Shown here in pieces: positions 1 through 8,715 of a stretch of DNA of 64,000 bases. The translations under genes and the position numbers were made by a program. How positions within the stretch are numbered: the stretch's first letter is position 1; every line of letters starts with the position of its first letter. Origin of the DNA: Deefgea rivuli DSM 18356 (lineage in GTDB: Bacteria; Pseudomonadota; Gammaproteobacteria; Burkholderiales; Chitinibacteraceae); contig NZ_JHVM01000008.1 in the NCBI RefSeq assembly GCF_000620145.1, positions 62,001 through 126,000 of the forward strand, read 5' to 3'. The notes below the pieces were generated by a model. That model was not told the origin of the DNA, made no database searches, and worked only from the letters and a program-made list of their open reading frames with translations.

Positions 1-2
1 AA

Positions 3-1847
3 TTTGCTTGGCAGGATGAATTTTTAAATCAAACCATTAATTTCCAGCAACTCAATCTGGATATGTCCAATTTAACCGACCCCAAAAAAGGCGAACTCGA
101 GCTTGATGGGGAAATTTTTATTGGCAATAAAGGCGAAGCCGCAGTCTGGCGTGGGCAAATTCATGGCGCGGCAGCGATGCGTTATGTCGAGCAAGAACGC
201 CGCCTGCATATTGCCGACATCAAAATGACCGTCGCACAAGAAGGCAGCAGCGATCCTGAACTCAAACTCAGCGATGCCGCGCTGCAAATCACGGGCAATT
301 TGAATTATGGCTGGGATCCGCTGCGTCTCACAGGCGGCGATTTAAAACTGGCCGGTTCAGCGCAACGGGGCGAGCAGCAATGGCAAACCACACTCGATAT
401 TCCTGAAATTCGCCTTACCGATACCTCATTGACACTGCAACGCCTCAAGCTCGATCTGCAAATGCAAGAAAAAGACGCCAAATTTAGCGCGTCAACGACG
501 ATCCCTACACTCAGTGGCGCGCATCGGCATTTATTGCAAAGCAATGCCGCCAAAATCAACGTTAAATTCACCAGCCCCGAGCAGAATTTGGACGTGATGT
601 TTAGCACACCACTGGCGATTGAACGCGGCACGATTGCTCGTTTGCCGAATTACCACTTAACTGGCACCTATACCAACCGCAGCTTGCCACGTGGCGCAGT
701 GCGCTTGGATCTAAGTGGCAAAGGCGATTTAGATTTACATAATGAACTGATCAATTTAGACAGCAATGGCACGCTAGATTACGAAGCTTTGCGCGCCCAA
801 ATTGGCATGGAAAGCTTTTTTGATCCGCAGTTTCGCATCAATATTAATCTCGCTAAGCTCGACTTAACGCCGTATTTACCTGCCGTTGCCGCTGGTGCAA
901 AAAAACTCGATCAAGAGCAAAGCTTTGATTTTTGGTGGCTCAATCGACTCAATGCGATTGGCTCGATCAAAATCGGCGAACTCGTTCTGCAAAATTTATA
1001 CGTTGATGATTTAGATGTCACGCTGATTGCGCGCAAAAACCGCCTCGTACTCGACCCGCTCTCGGCCACTTTGTATGAAGGCCAGCTCTCCGGGCGCGTA
1101 GAAATCAACGCCAGCAAAGCCACGCCCTACTTCCGTATCGAGCAAACGCTCACCGACATGAATATCAATACGCTGCTCACCGACACCTTTGATACCAGCC
1201 GCTTTGAAGGCCGTAGTAATCTCACGCTCGATATCGCGGCCAGTGGTAATAAAGTTTCTGATTTACGTAATACCGCCAACGGTAAAATTAAAGCCAGCCT
1301 CAAACAAGGTGCAATTCGCGGCATTGATATTAGTGGTTTACTCAGCGCCGCCAGCCAGCAAATTAAATTAATGAACGGCCAAATCAATAAAGTCGATCAC
1401 AGCAACGGCAAAACCAATTTCTCTGAACTTAACGCAACGTTGCTACTGAAAAACGGCATTGCAATCAATGACGACTTAAGCGTCAGCGCCGATGTACTTA
1501 AGCTCAGAGGAGGTGGCAAGCTCAATTTAAGTGCCGGAACGATTGATTACGCGATGCTCGCCAGCGCAAATCCAAAAGTGCCTGAATTAGCGGGTTTATT
1601 GGGTTTAACCTTGCCGATTACGTTCAGCGGCCCAATTAGCAATCCTATCTTTAAAGCCGATACCGCCAATCTAAAAGAACAAATCATTGCGCGCCAGCAG
1701 GCCGAAGCGGCCGCCAAAGCCGCTCATGCCCAAGCAATAGCAACAGAAGCGGCTGAACAAGCCGCCGCCAAAAAAGCCGCAGCTAAAAAATCAGCGGCAC
1801 AGAAGAAAACCACTCCAGCTAAAACTCCCACAAAGAAAACTAAATAA
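3..1847 (+). CDS. AsmA family protein, C-terminal part (cut by window edge)
   Basis: The reading frame is open from the first bases, so the true start lies upstream. The sequence shows the long beta-rich repetitive stretch typical of AsmA proteins, including a segment near residues 430-520 (counting from the in-frame Met at base 63) resembling the conserved AsmA C-terminal domain (GAIRGIDISGLL, then LLLKNGIAINDDLSV). AsmA-family proteins are bridge-like inner-membrane/periplasmic proteins linked to phospholipid transport and outer-membrane homeostasis. The last about 45 residues are an unusual Ala/Lys-rich tail (AAAKKAAAKKSAAQKK) that looks like a charged low-complexity extension. Its stop overlaps the mutY start (TAATG), so the two are probably co-transcribed. 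Confidence 0.88.
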   Translation, partial: FAWQDEFLNQTINFQQLNLDMSNLTDPKKGELELDGEIFIGNKGEAAVWRGQIHGAAAMRYVEQERRLHIADIKMTVAQEGSSDPELKLSDAALQITGNLNYGWDPLRLTGGDLKLAGSAQRGEQQWQTTLDIPEIRLTDTSLTLQRLKLDLQMQEKDAKFSASTTIPTLSGAHRHLLQSNAAKINVKFTSPEQNLDVMFSTPLAIERGTIARLPNYHLTGTYTNRSLPRGAVRLDLSGKGDLDLHNELINLDSNGTLDYEALRAQIGMESFFDPQFRININLAKLDLTPYLPAVAAGAKKLDQEQSFDFWWLNRLNAIGSIKIGELVLQNLYVDDLDVTLIARKNRLVLDPLSATLYEGQLSGRVEINASKATPYFRIEQTLTDMNINTLLTDTFDTSRFEGRSNLTLDIAASGNKVSDLRNTANGKIKASLKQGAIRGIDISGLLSAASQQIKLMNGQINKVDHSNGKTNFSELNATLLLKNGIAINDDLSVSADVLKLRGGGKLNLSAGTIDYAMLASANPKVPELAGLLGLTLPITFSGPISNPIFKADTANLKEQIIARQQAEAAAKAAHAQAIATEAAEQAAAKKAAAKKSAAQKKTTPAKTPTKKTK

Positions 1848-2902
1848 TGAGCCATTTTTCTACCCGCCTGACCACTTGGCAGCGGGAGCATGGCCGCCAC
1901 CATTTACCATGGCAAGTTGCGGACGGCTACCGTGTTTGGCTGTCGGAAATTATGTTGCAGCAAACGCAAGTCACCACGGTACTGGATTATTACCCACGAT
2001 TTTTAGAGCGCTTTCCAACGCTAGCCGACTTGGCCGCAGCGCCGCTCGATGATGTTTTGGCGCTGTGGAGTGGACTGGGTTATTACACTCGCGCGCGCAA
2101 TCTACATGCCTGTGCGCAAGCCGTGGTGAGGGATTTCGGTGGGCAATTTCCACCCGATCCTGCCTTGATTACGACCTTACCCGGCATTGGCCGCAGTACC
2201 GCAGCAGCGATTGCAGCGTTTTCTTATGGCACGCGCGCGGCGATTTTAGATGGCAATGTCAAACGTGTACTAACGCGCTGGGCCGGCATCGAAGGGTTTC
2301 CGGGCGTTAAAGCGATTGAAAACCAACTCTGGACTTTGGCCGAAGCGCTCTTGCCTGAGCCAAACAGTGATAAAGACATCGCCACCACAGCGATCAAAGC
2401 ACACACGCAAGGCTTAATGGATTTGGGCGCAACAATCTGCACGCCCAAAAACCCAACGTGCCTCACCTGCCCGTTAAGCAGCGATTGCCAAGCGCGGATG
2501 AGCGGCAGACAAGCTGAGCTGCCGACCAAGAAACCGAAAAAAACCATTCCAGAAAAATCGACAGTGATGGTGTTACTGCGCAATACACAGGGTGAAATTT
2601 TGTTAGAGCGCCGCCCACCGACGGGCATTTGGGGCGGGCTTTGGAGCTTGCCCGAAGTGAGTACCACGCTCAGTGCAGCTGAAATCATGGATCAGCGTTT
2701 TGGCCTTGCGATTGAACTTGAACCCGCACTGCCAGAATTCATCCACGTCTTCACGCATTACCGCCTAACGATCACGCCACAGCCAGCCTACTTAATCGGT
2801 AGCAGTGCATTACGCGAAGACCAAACGGCATGGTTTTCCACAAGCGCAGCGCTAGCAGCAGGCATTCCTACACCGCTACGCAAGATCATCCATTCTATTT
2901 AA
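1847..2902 (+). CDS. mutY: A/G-specific adenine DNA glycosylase MutY
   Basis: MutY removes adenine mispaired with 8-oxoguanine in base-excision repair. At 351 residues it has the usual length. The glycosylase domain carries the catalytic Glu34 (SEIMLQQTQV), a helix-hairpin-helix (LPGIGRSTA, about 111-119) followed by catalytic Asp135 (ILDGNVKR), and the [4Fe-4S] ligands C198, C205, C208 and C214 in the C-x6-C-x2-C-x5-C pattern. The C-terminal about 115 residues form the NUDIX-like domain that reads 8-oxoG (LLERRPPTGIWGGLWSLPE). The start codon shares one base with the upstream stop, suggesting translational coupling. An asmA-mutY arrangement is common in betaproteobacteria. Confidence 0.97.
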   Translation: MSHFSTRLTTWQREHGRHHLPWQVADGYRVWLSEIMLQQTQVTTVLDYYPRFLERFPTLADLAAAPLDDVLALWSGLGYYTRARNLHACAQAVVRDFGGQFPPDPALITTLPGIGRSTAAAIAAFSYGTRAAILDGNVKRVLTRWAGIEGFPGVKAIENQLWTLAEALLPEPNSDKDIATTAIKAHTQGLMDLGATICTPKNPTCLTCPLSSDCQARMSGRQAELPTKKPKKTIPEKSTVMVLLRNTQGEILLERRPPTGIWGGLWSLPEVSTTLSAAEIMDQRFGLAIELEPALPEFIHVFTHYRLTITPQPAYLIGSSALREDQTAWFSTSAALAAGIPTPLRKIIHSI

Positions 2903-3054
2903 AGAGCTTGGCACCGCTGTTTACCCAGCCCTAGCTGTGTACTTTATGCGACTTGCCATAGCGCTTTGGCACAAATACTAAGTGGCACAACAAAGCTCTA
3001 AGCGGTAAAACTCACTCAACTGCCACTTGCTTCAGCACCTAAATTAATAGCAAT

Positions 3055-3103
3055 GGTATATTGACCAAGATCAATAAATACAATGCCTGTATTAACATAC
3101 CCT
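3055..3103. repeat. Dispersed GGTATA palindrome, family A copy 1
   Basis: GGTATATTGACC runs to TATTAACATACC over 49 bp, with imperfect arms and an A/T-rich centre. It matches the size and ends of the family seen throughout the window. It lies in the mutY-gltI gap and is a diverged copy. Confidence 0.5.
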
Positions 3104-3191
3104 TTGATTTAAATTAAAGACTCAATGTATTTTGATCCATATCACACTCTGCCAATAATCTAATTCCCCTAGGGGCTAATTCCTATATATC

Positions 3192-3221
3192 GCTTGGAGT
3201 ATCTATACCTATACTCCAAGC
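3192..3221. promoter_or_regulatory. Perfect 11-bp inverted repeat upstream of gltI
   Basis: GCTTGGAGTAT and ATACTCCAAGC flank an 8-bp spacer (CTATACCT), ending 27 bp before the gltI start. A partial third copy (TTGGAGTA, 3233-3240) overlaps the gltI ribosome-binding site. The symmetry suits a dimeric operator or an mRNA hairpin controlling the importer operon. The function is inferred. Apart from this repeat and the palindrome at 3055-3103, I see nothing else in the 346-bp gap 2903-3248. Confidence 0.5.
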
Positions 3222-3248
3222 CAACCCTTATATTGGAGTAGCTCTGCA

Positions 3249-4148
3249 ATGAAAGCCCGATACCCACTTGCCCTTGCCGTTTCCTTACTTTGCGCAGCAC
3301 AAGTTGGCGCAGAAGAACTCAGCGGTACTTTAAAAAAAATCAAAGAAACCCGCATGATTGTCCTTGGTCATCGTGATTCCTCAATTCCATTTTCCTATTT
3401 GGCCAACGACAGCAAACCGATTGGCTACTCGGCTGACTTAGCCAGCAAAATCGTTGACAGCATTAAGCAAGAGCTGAAAATGCCTAATTTGGAGGTGCGC
3501 TACAATTTAGTGACCTCGCAAACGCGAATCCCTCTCGTTCAAAATGGCACCGTCGATTTTGAATGCGGCTCGACGACCAATAATCTAGAGCGCCAAAAAC
3601 AAGTTGCTTTCTCTCTTGGTATTTTCGAAATCGGTACGCGGCTTTTAGTCAAAAAAGGCGGCCCATATAAAGATTTCGCTGATTTAGCTGGCAAAAATGT
3701 CGTCACCACCGCCGGCACAACTTCGGAACGCATTTTGAAAAAAATGAACGAAGAGAAAAAAATGGGCATGAGTATCATTAGCGCCAAAGATCACGGCGAA
3801 TCATTTTTGATGCTCGAATCTGGTCGCGCAGTTGCATTTATGATGGACGATGCGCTACTCGCCGGTGAAATGGCCAAAGCAAAAAAACCAAGTGATTGGG
3901 AAATTGTTGGCAAAGCACAATCGAATGAAATTTATGGTTGCATGATGCGCAAAGACGATCCTGCATTTAAAAAGGTTGTTGATAACGCGCTGGCCAGCAC
4001 ATTCAAATCCGGTGAAATTAATACCATTTATAAACGCTGGTTCTTAAGCCCAATTCCACCTAAAGGCTTAAATTTGAATTTCCCAATGTCGGATGAATTA
4101 AAAGAACTGATTGCCACGCCAACAGATAAATCTGCCGAACAAATGTAA
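3249..4148 (+). CDS. gltI: Glutamate/aspartate ABC transporter, periplasmic binding protein
   Basis: The protein binds Glu/Asp in the periplasm and delivers it to the GltJK permease. A signal peptide (residues 1-21, ending QVGA) precedes a solute-binding family 3 domain. Stretches such as RIPLVQNGTVDFECGSTTNNLERQKQ and ESGRAVAFMMDDALLAGEMAKAKKPSDWEIVGK closely follow E. coli GltI, and the 299-residue length agrees. GGAG lies about 10 bases before the ATG. It is first in a gltI-J-K-L operon, with a 95-bp gap to gltJ that may let it be expressed above the permease genes. Confidence 0.95.
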   Translation: MKARYPLALAVSLLCAAQVGAEELSGTLKKIKETRMIVLGHRDSSIPFSYLANDSKPIGYSADLASKIVDSIKQELKMPNLEVRYNLVTSQTRIPLVQNGTVDFECGSTTNNLERQKQVAFSLGIFEIGTRLLVKKGGPYKDFADLAGKNVVTTAGTTSERILKKMNEEKKMGMSIISAKDHGESFLMLESGRAVAFMMDDALLAGEMAKAKKPSDWEIVGKAQSNEIYGCMMRKDDPAFKKVVDNALASTFKSGEINTIYKRWFLSPIPPKGLNLNFPMSDELKELIATPTDKSAEQM

Positions 4149-4243
4149 GTCGTATACGCATAGCGCCAGATAGCAATTTAAATCGCAAGGTTTATTGAAT
4201 GGAAATAAAGCAAATCTGGCGCTACGCTTTGGGAGGATGAACA

Positions 4244-4990
4244 ATGAATTATCACTGGGATTGGGGCGTATTTTTTAAGCCCACCGGCATCGGTACTGAA
4301 ATTTATTTAAATTGGTTTATCACCGGCTTAGGCTGGACGATTGCATTAGCACTATGTAGCTGGATAATCGCACTCAGCTTAGGCACGGTGATCGGCGTAG
4401 CGCGTACTTTACCTGGGTCATTTTTACCGCGCATCGCTGCCGCTTATGTGACACTATTTCGCAATGTGCCGCTCTTGGTGCAATTATTTATCTGGTACTT
4501 TATGGTGCCCGATTTTTTACCCGAAAATCTACAAATCTGGTTTAAACAAGACCTTAATCCTGCCACCAGTGCCTTTATTAGCACTATTATTTGCTTAGGG
4601 CTCTTTACCGCCGCTCGCGTTGCCGAACAAGTTCGCACCGGCATTCAAGCGCTATCCAAAGGCCAAAGCAATGCCGCTCTAGCGCTCGGCCTGCGCTTGC
4701 CGCAACTTTATAAAGACGTTTTATTACCGCAAGCATTTCGAATTATTATTCCACCAATGACTAGCGAATTTTTAAATGTATTTAAAAACTCATCAGTCGC
4801 CTCATTGATTGGTTTGATGGAATTACTGGCGCAAACTAAGCAAACAGCAGAATTCACTGCGAATTTATTTGAAGCGTTTACACTCGCTACTTTAATTTAC
4901 TTCACGCTCAATATGAGCTTAATGCTATTGATGCGTTGGGTTGAAAAGCGCGTTCAAGTGCCAGGCTTAATCGCATTGGGAGGCAAATAA
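4244..4990 (+). CDS. gltJ: Glutamate/aspartate ABC transporter permease GltJ
   Basis: Inner-membrane permease of the His/Glu/Gln/Arg/opine class, 248 residues, with about five hydrophobic helices. The EAA loop that contacts the ATPase is visible near residues 126-155 (ARVAEQVRTGIQALSKGQSNAALALGL). A GGGAGGATGAACA ribosome-binding site precedes the ATG. The gene abuts gltK with no gap, which fits a heterodimeric GltJ-GltK channel. Confidence 0.94.
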   Translation: MNYHWDWGVFFKPTGIGTEIYLNWFITGLGWTIALALCSWIIALSLGTVIGVARTLPGSFLPRIAAAYVTLFRNVPLLVQLFIWYFMVPDFLPENLQIWFKQDLNPATSAFISTIICLGLFTAARVAEQVRTGIQALSKGQSNAALALGLRLPQLYKDVLLPQAFRIIIPPMTSEFLNVFKNSSVASLIGLMELLAQTKQTAEFTANLFEAFTLATLIYFTLNMSLMLLMRWVEKRVQVPGLIALGGK

Positions 4991-5656
4991 ATGGACTTCT
5001 CAAATATTCTGCCAGCACTGCCTAGCATGATGGAAGGCTTATGGGTCACGATCAAACTCACCATTATGGCCGTTATCGGTGGTGTTGCGATTGGTACTTT
5101 ATTAGCTTTGGCTCGGCTTTCTAAAAGTAAAATCCTGTCTAATTTAGCAGGTTTTTATGTTAATTATTTCCGCTCGATTCCGCTACTTTTGGTCATCACT
5201 TGGTTTTATTTCATGGTGCCCTTTATTATTGGTTGGGTCACCGGAACGAATCGCCCAGTTGGTGCGCTAACATCCTGTTTAGTTGCATTTATGTTATTTG
5301 AAGCCGCGTATTTCTGCGAAATTGTTCGTGCGGGGATTCAATCCATCGGCAAAGGGCAGATTAATGCCGCTTATGCTTTGGGGATGAATTATCGCCAAGC
5401 AATGCAATTGATTGTATTGCCACAAGCCTTTCGTAAAATGATGCCTTTATTGCTACAGCAATCGATTATTTTATTTCAAGACACATCTTTAGTTTACGCC
5501 GTTGGCATTATGGATTTTTTAAATACCGCGCGCTCACGCGGCGATATTATTGGTCAGCCGCATGAATTTTTACTCTTTGCTGGATTGATTTATTTCTTAA
5601 TTAGCGTAAGCGCATCTAGCTTGGTAACGCAGTTAAACAAGAGGTTTAGCGTATGA
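4991..5656 (+). CDS. gltK: Glutamate/aspartate ABC transporter permease GltK
   Basis: Second permease subunit, 221 residues, with several membrane helices and the EAA loop at about 109-135 ([26 protein letters not shown]). It starts immediately after the gltJ stop, and its own stop overlaps the gltL start (ATGA), so all three are likely translated from one message. Confidence 0.94.
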   Translation: MDFSNILPALPSMMEGLWVTIKLTIMAVIGGVAIGTLLALARLSKSKILSNLAGFYVNYFRSIPLLLVITWFYFMVPFIIGWVTGTNRPVGALTSCLVAFMLFEAAYFCEIVRAGIQSIGKGQINAAYALGMNYRQAMQLIVLPQAFRKMMPLLLQQSIILFQDTSLVYAVGIMDFLNTARSRGDIIGQPHEFLLFAGLIYFLISVSASSLVTQLNKRFSV

Positions 5657-6381
5657 TTTCAATTAAAAACGTCAGCAAATGGTATGGCGAATTTCAAGTT
5701 TTAACCGATTGCAGTGCTGATATTAAAAAAGGCGAAGTCGTCGTCGTTTGCGGGCCATCGGGTTCAGGCAAATCAACGCTGATTAAATGCGTGAATGCGC
5801 TGGAGCCTTTTCAAAAAGGCGAAATTATTTTTAATGGCACGTCTGTTGGCCTAGCTGGCACAGATTTGCCGCTGTTGCGATCCAAAATCGGCATGGTATT
5901 TCAAAATTTTGAATTGTTTCCGCATTTATCCATTAGCGAAAACCTGATGCTGGCGCAGCAACGCGTGCTGGGTCGTAGCGAGGATGAAGCGCGTAAAAAA
6001 GGCTTACTCCTGCTTGATCGAGTCGGCCTAAGTGCGCAGGCGGCCAAGTTCCCTGGGCAACTCTCTGGCGGTCAGCAGCAACGCGTGGCGATTGCGCGGG
6101 CGCTAGCGATGGATCCGATTGCAATGCTATTTGATGAGCCGACCAGCGCACTTGATCCAGAAATGGTCAATGAAGTGCTCGACGTGATGACCGAGCTAGC
6201 TAAGGAAGGCATGACGATGATGTGCGTGACGCACGAAATGGGCTTTGCGCGGCGCGTTGCCAATCGGGTGATTTTTATGGATTGCGGGAGGATTGAAGAA
6301 GATTGCAGCAAAGAAGACTTTTTTGGCACGCCACGTGGCGAGCGTGCGCAGCATTTCCTATCCAAAATTTTGCAGCACTAA
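5653..6381 (+). CDS. gltL: Glutamate/aspartate ABC transporter ATPase GltL
   Basis: Cytoplasmic ATP-binding subunit, 242 residues, that powers uptake. It has Walker A (GPSGSGKST, about 34-42), Q-loop ([11 protein letters not shown]), ABC signature ([15 protein letters not shown]), Walker B ([13 protein letters not shown]) and H-loop (VTHEMGFA). The start overlaps the gltK stop by four bases. A 53-bp palindrome lies 36 bases after the stop and may act as the operon terminator. Confidence 0.96.
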   Translation: MISIKNVSKWYGEFQVLTDCSADIKKGEVVVVCGPSGSGKSTLIKCVNALEPFQKGEIIFNGTSVGLAGTDLPLLRSKIGMVFQNFELFPHLSISENLMLAQQRVLGRSEDEARKKGLLLLDRVGLSAQAAKFPGQLSGGQQQRVAIARALAMDPIAMLFDEPTSALDPEMVNEVLDVMTELAKEGMTMMCVTHEMGFARRVANRVIFMDCGRIEEDCSKEDFFGTPRGERAQHFLSKILQH

Positions 6382-6417
6382 TTAGCGCTTCAGACTGACA
6401 ATCCCACCAGTAAATAT

Positions 6418-6470
6418 AAAGGTATATGTCTGTACGTTATAAATTTTAACGCTTACAGACATATACCTTT
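6418..6470. repeat. Dispersed GGTATA palindrome, family A copy 2
   Basis: AAAGGTATATGTCTGTA and its exact reverse complement (17-bp arms) flank a 19-bp centre that itself contains CGTTA/TAACG. It is the most symmetrical copy in the window. It sits 3' of gltL and 5'-distal to the convergent DUF2325 gene, so it could serve as a bidirectional transcription end. Confidence 0.85.
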
Positions 6471-6539
6471 AGTACAGTAATGATCAATGAAATTGAGTTC
6501 TTCCACTCTAGCAAAGCAAATCATCTTTGCTGCCATACC

Positions 6540-6872
6540 CTAACGGCACTTTTTAGTTTTAACGTTTGGGCATTGCGTGCAATCACGAACCTCACCGATT
6601 TTTTCTAACGATTGGCTCAATGCACAGACAGAGCGGCGGCACGCGACAAAGCGAACATTTTCTTCATTCGCCAATTCGCGATATGCCTTCATCACGTTGT
6701 GACTCAAAAAATCCGTAAACAAAATCAATAAATCAGCACCATTCAAGCTCGGTGGTTTGCGTTGATGCGCCACATTGCGACCACTCACATGTTTTTGCAC
6801 CGCAATGCCGTGCTCAGCCAATAGTTGCGGGATATTGCCCAAAGCATCAGCGCCAACCAAATATGCGTTCAT
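6540..6872 (-). CDS. DUF2325 family protein, probably Fur-regulated
   Basis: A small protein (110 residues from the chosen start) matching the DUF2325 pattern: MNAYLVGADALGNIPQLL, GADLLILFTDFLSHN, then a Cys-bearing C-terminus (CRRSVCALSQ, CTQCPNVKTKKC). Its function is not known. The longer frame to 6944 is rejected because its extra N-terminus is encoded by the Fur-box region and is implausible (VLIIIRICMIII). Two Fur boxes lie 30-65 bp upstream of this start, implying induction under iron limitation. A role in iron or metal-sulfur physiology is inference only. Confidence 0.85.
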   Translation of the reverse strand: MNAYLVGADALGNIPQLLAEHGIAVQKHVSGRNVAHQRKPPSLNGADLLILFTDFLSHNVMKAYRELANEENVRFVACRRSVCALSQSLEKIGEVRDCTQCPNVKTKKCR

Positions 6873-6901
6873 GACATTCCATCCGTAAGCTCTCGTTAAG
6901 A

Positions 6902-6937
6902 TGAGAATGATTATCATGCAAATGCGAATTATTATCA
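6902..6937 (-). promoter_or_regulatory. Tandem Fur boxes
   Basis: Two 7-1-7 motifs: TGAGAATGATTATCA (6902-6916, one mismatch to TGATAATnATTATCA) and TGCGAATTATTATCA (6923-6937, two mismatches), with centres 21 bp apart. They lie just upstream of the DUF2325 start and about 150 bp from pntAA, so the DUF2325 promoter is the likely target. Recognition by Fur follows from the established consensus. No binding data are available. Confidence 0.82.
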
Positions 6938-7088
6938 ATACCATTTGATTAAATATTCATGACGACAAGCAATATATGGAAATCTGCTTCGCTCAGGGTT
7001 TTTACCTAGATTGTTCTGCATCAAACCGTCATGCAAAGACTTAGGGCTAAATACCAACATCATTCACCTCGCAGAGGTTCAGCCCCAG

Positions 7089-8324
7089 ATGTTGATCGTG
7101 ATCCCAAAAGAAAATCGTAGTGGCGAAACGCGGGTTGCTGCATCACCCGAAACGGTCAAAAAACTCATCAAACAGGGCAATCAAGTTCGCGTTCAATCTG
7201 GCGCAGGCCGATCTGCGAATTGGTGTGATACAGATTATTTAGATGCTGGCGCCAGCATCTCTACAGATACGGTCATGCTGTATAGCGATGCCGCGCTTAT
7301 TCTTAAAGTTCAAGCGCCAGATACCCATGAAATAAAACAATATCCACGACATACTGCGCTGGTTTGTCAATTTGATATTTATCGTTACCCACACCTCGCT
7401 TTGCTGGCCGAAAAGCAAATCGATGCCTATGCGCTAGAACTGATCCCCCGCATCACGCGTGGGCAAAGCATGGATATTTTGTCCAGCCAAGCCAATATCG
7501 CTGGCTACCGCGCAGTGCTATTAGCAACGCATTATTTCCCACGCTTTATGCCGATGTTGATGACGGCTGCTGGTTCAGTCAAACCCGCGCGCGTATTGAT
7601 TTTGGGCGCTGGCGTGGCGGGATTACAAGCGATTGCGACGGCGAAACGCCTTGGCGCGATGGTCGAAGTCTTTGACGTTCGCCCTGCGACGCGCGAACAA
7701 GTTGAATCGCTCGGTGCAAAATTTATCGAAGTTGAATTATCAAGTGAAGAAAAAGCGGCATTTGCCCACACTGGCGGCTATGCCACCGAAATGTCGGACG
7801 ATTATAAAAAGCGCCAAAGCGCATTAATCGCGCAGCAAGCAGCGCTCGCCGACATCATCATCAGCACTGCATTGATTCCCGGCAAAGCGGCTCCCGTATT
7901 AATTACGTCAGAAACCGTTGCGGCCATGAAACCGGGCAGCGTCATCATTGATATGGCCGTCAGGATGGGCTTGAATGGGGGCGGTAATTGCCAGCTTTCC
8001 AAAGCCGATGAGGTCGTTATCAGCGCCAACGGCGTAACGATTGTCGGGCAGAGCAATTTACCCGCGCTACTCGCCACCGATGCGTCGAGCATGTTCGCCC
8101 GCAATGTGCTGACGTTTTTAGGATTGCTGATCGACAAAAACGCCCACTACGCCCCACAGCACGACGATGAAATTATTCAAGCCACCTTGGTGACGCATGC
8201 CGGCAGTATTTATTTTGGCAATGCCACTGCGCCCAATACCGCAGCTCCAAATATCGCAGTGGAAATTGCCGCTGCCGATCCGATCTGCGCGGCGATTACC
8301 GCTGTCGATTCGATCACAGCTTAA
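7089..8324 (+). CDS. pntAA: NAD(P) transhydrogenase subunit alpha, part 1 (PntAA)
   Basis: The NAD(H)-binding domain I of the proton-translocating transhydrogenase, which uses the proton gradient to make NADPH. The alanine dehydrogenase/PNT N-terminal motif is clear ([20 protein letters not shown]) and the Rossmann loop reads [20 protein letters not shown] place the start at 7089 (MLIVIPKE) because the upstream 26 codons lack family similarity and a GAGG lies 12 bases before this ATG. It is the first gene of a pntAA-pntAB-pntB operon, with alpha split into two polypeptides. Confidence 0.93.
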   Translation: MLIVIPKENRSGETRVAASPETVKKLIKQGNQVRVQSGAGRSANWCDTDYLDAGASISTDTVMLYSDAALILKVQAPDTHEIKQYPRHTALVCQFDIYRYPHLALLAEKQIDAYALELIPRITRGQSMDILSSQANIAGYRAVLLATHYFPRFMPMLMTAAGSVKPARVLILGAGVAGLQAIATAKRLGAMVEVFDVRPATREQVESLGAKFIEVELSSEEKAAFAHTGGYATEMSDDYKKRQSALIAQQAALADIIISTALIPGKAAPVLITSETVAAMKPGSVIIDMAVRMGLNGGGNCQLSKADEVVISANGVTIVGQSNLPALLATDASSMFARNVLTFLGLLIDKNAHYAPQHDDEIIQATLVTHAGSIYFGNATAPNTAAPNIAVEIAAADPICAAITAVDSITA

Positions 8325-8334
8325 GGAAATCACG

Positions 8335-8715
8335 ATGTCTACATTGGCTCTTGTCGCTTCTGCCACCACCCAAGCAAGCACCCTCGCCCATGCCGCCACG
8401 ATGAGCGATCCTTTTATCGCTAGCTTAACGATTTTTGTGTTGGCGATTTTCGTCGGCTACCACGTCGTTTGGAATGTCACCCCCGCATTGCACACGCCCT
8501 TGATGGCGGTCACCAATGCCATTTCCGGCATTATTGTTGTCGGCGCCATGCTGCAAGTGGTGGACATTAACGCGCAACAAATCACACTGACCAGCGCGCT
8601 CGGCGCAGTGGCGGTATTTCTGGCCAGCATTAATATTTTCGGTGGATTTTTAGTCACGCAGCGCATGCTCGACATGTTCAAATCCAAACCTTCACGCAAC
8701 AAGGCGGCGAAATAA
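8335..8715 (+). CDS. pntAB: NAD(P) transhydrogenase subunit alpha, part 2 (PntAB)
   Basis: A membrane part of the transhydrogenase (126 residues) with three to four hydrophobic helices. The conserved segment [27 protein letters not shown] matches the alpha C-terminal membrane domain. AAGGAA sits seven bases before the ATG, and the longer frame from 8197 would overlap pntAA. The N-terminus (to about residue 22) is an Ala-rich extension not usual for the family. Its stop overlaps the pntB start (TAATG). Confidence 0.93.
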   Translation: MSTLALVASATTQASTLAHAATMSDPFIASLTIFVLAIFVGYHVVWNVTPALHTPLMAVTNAISGIIVVGAMLQVVDINAQQITLTSALGAVAVFLASINIFGGFLVTQRMLDMFKSKPSRNKAAK

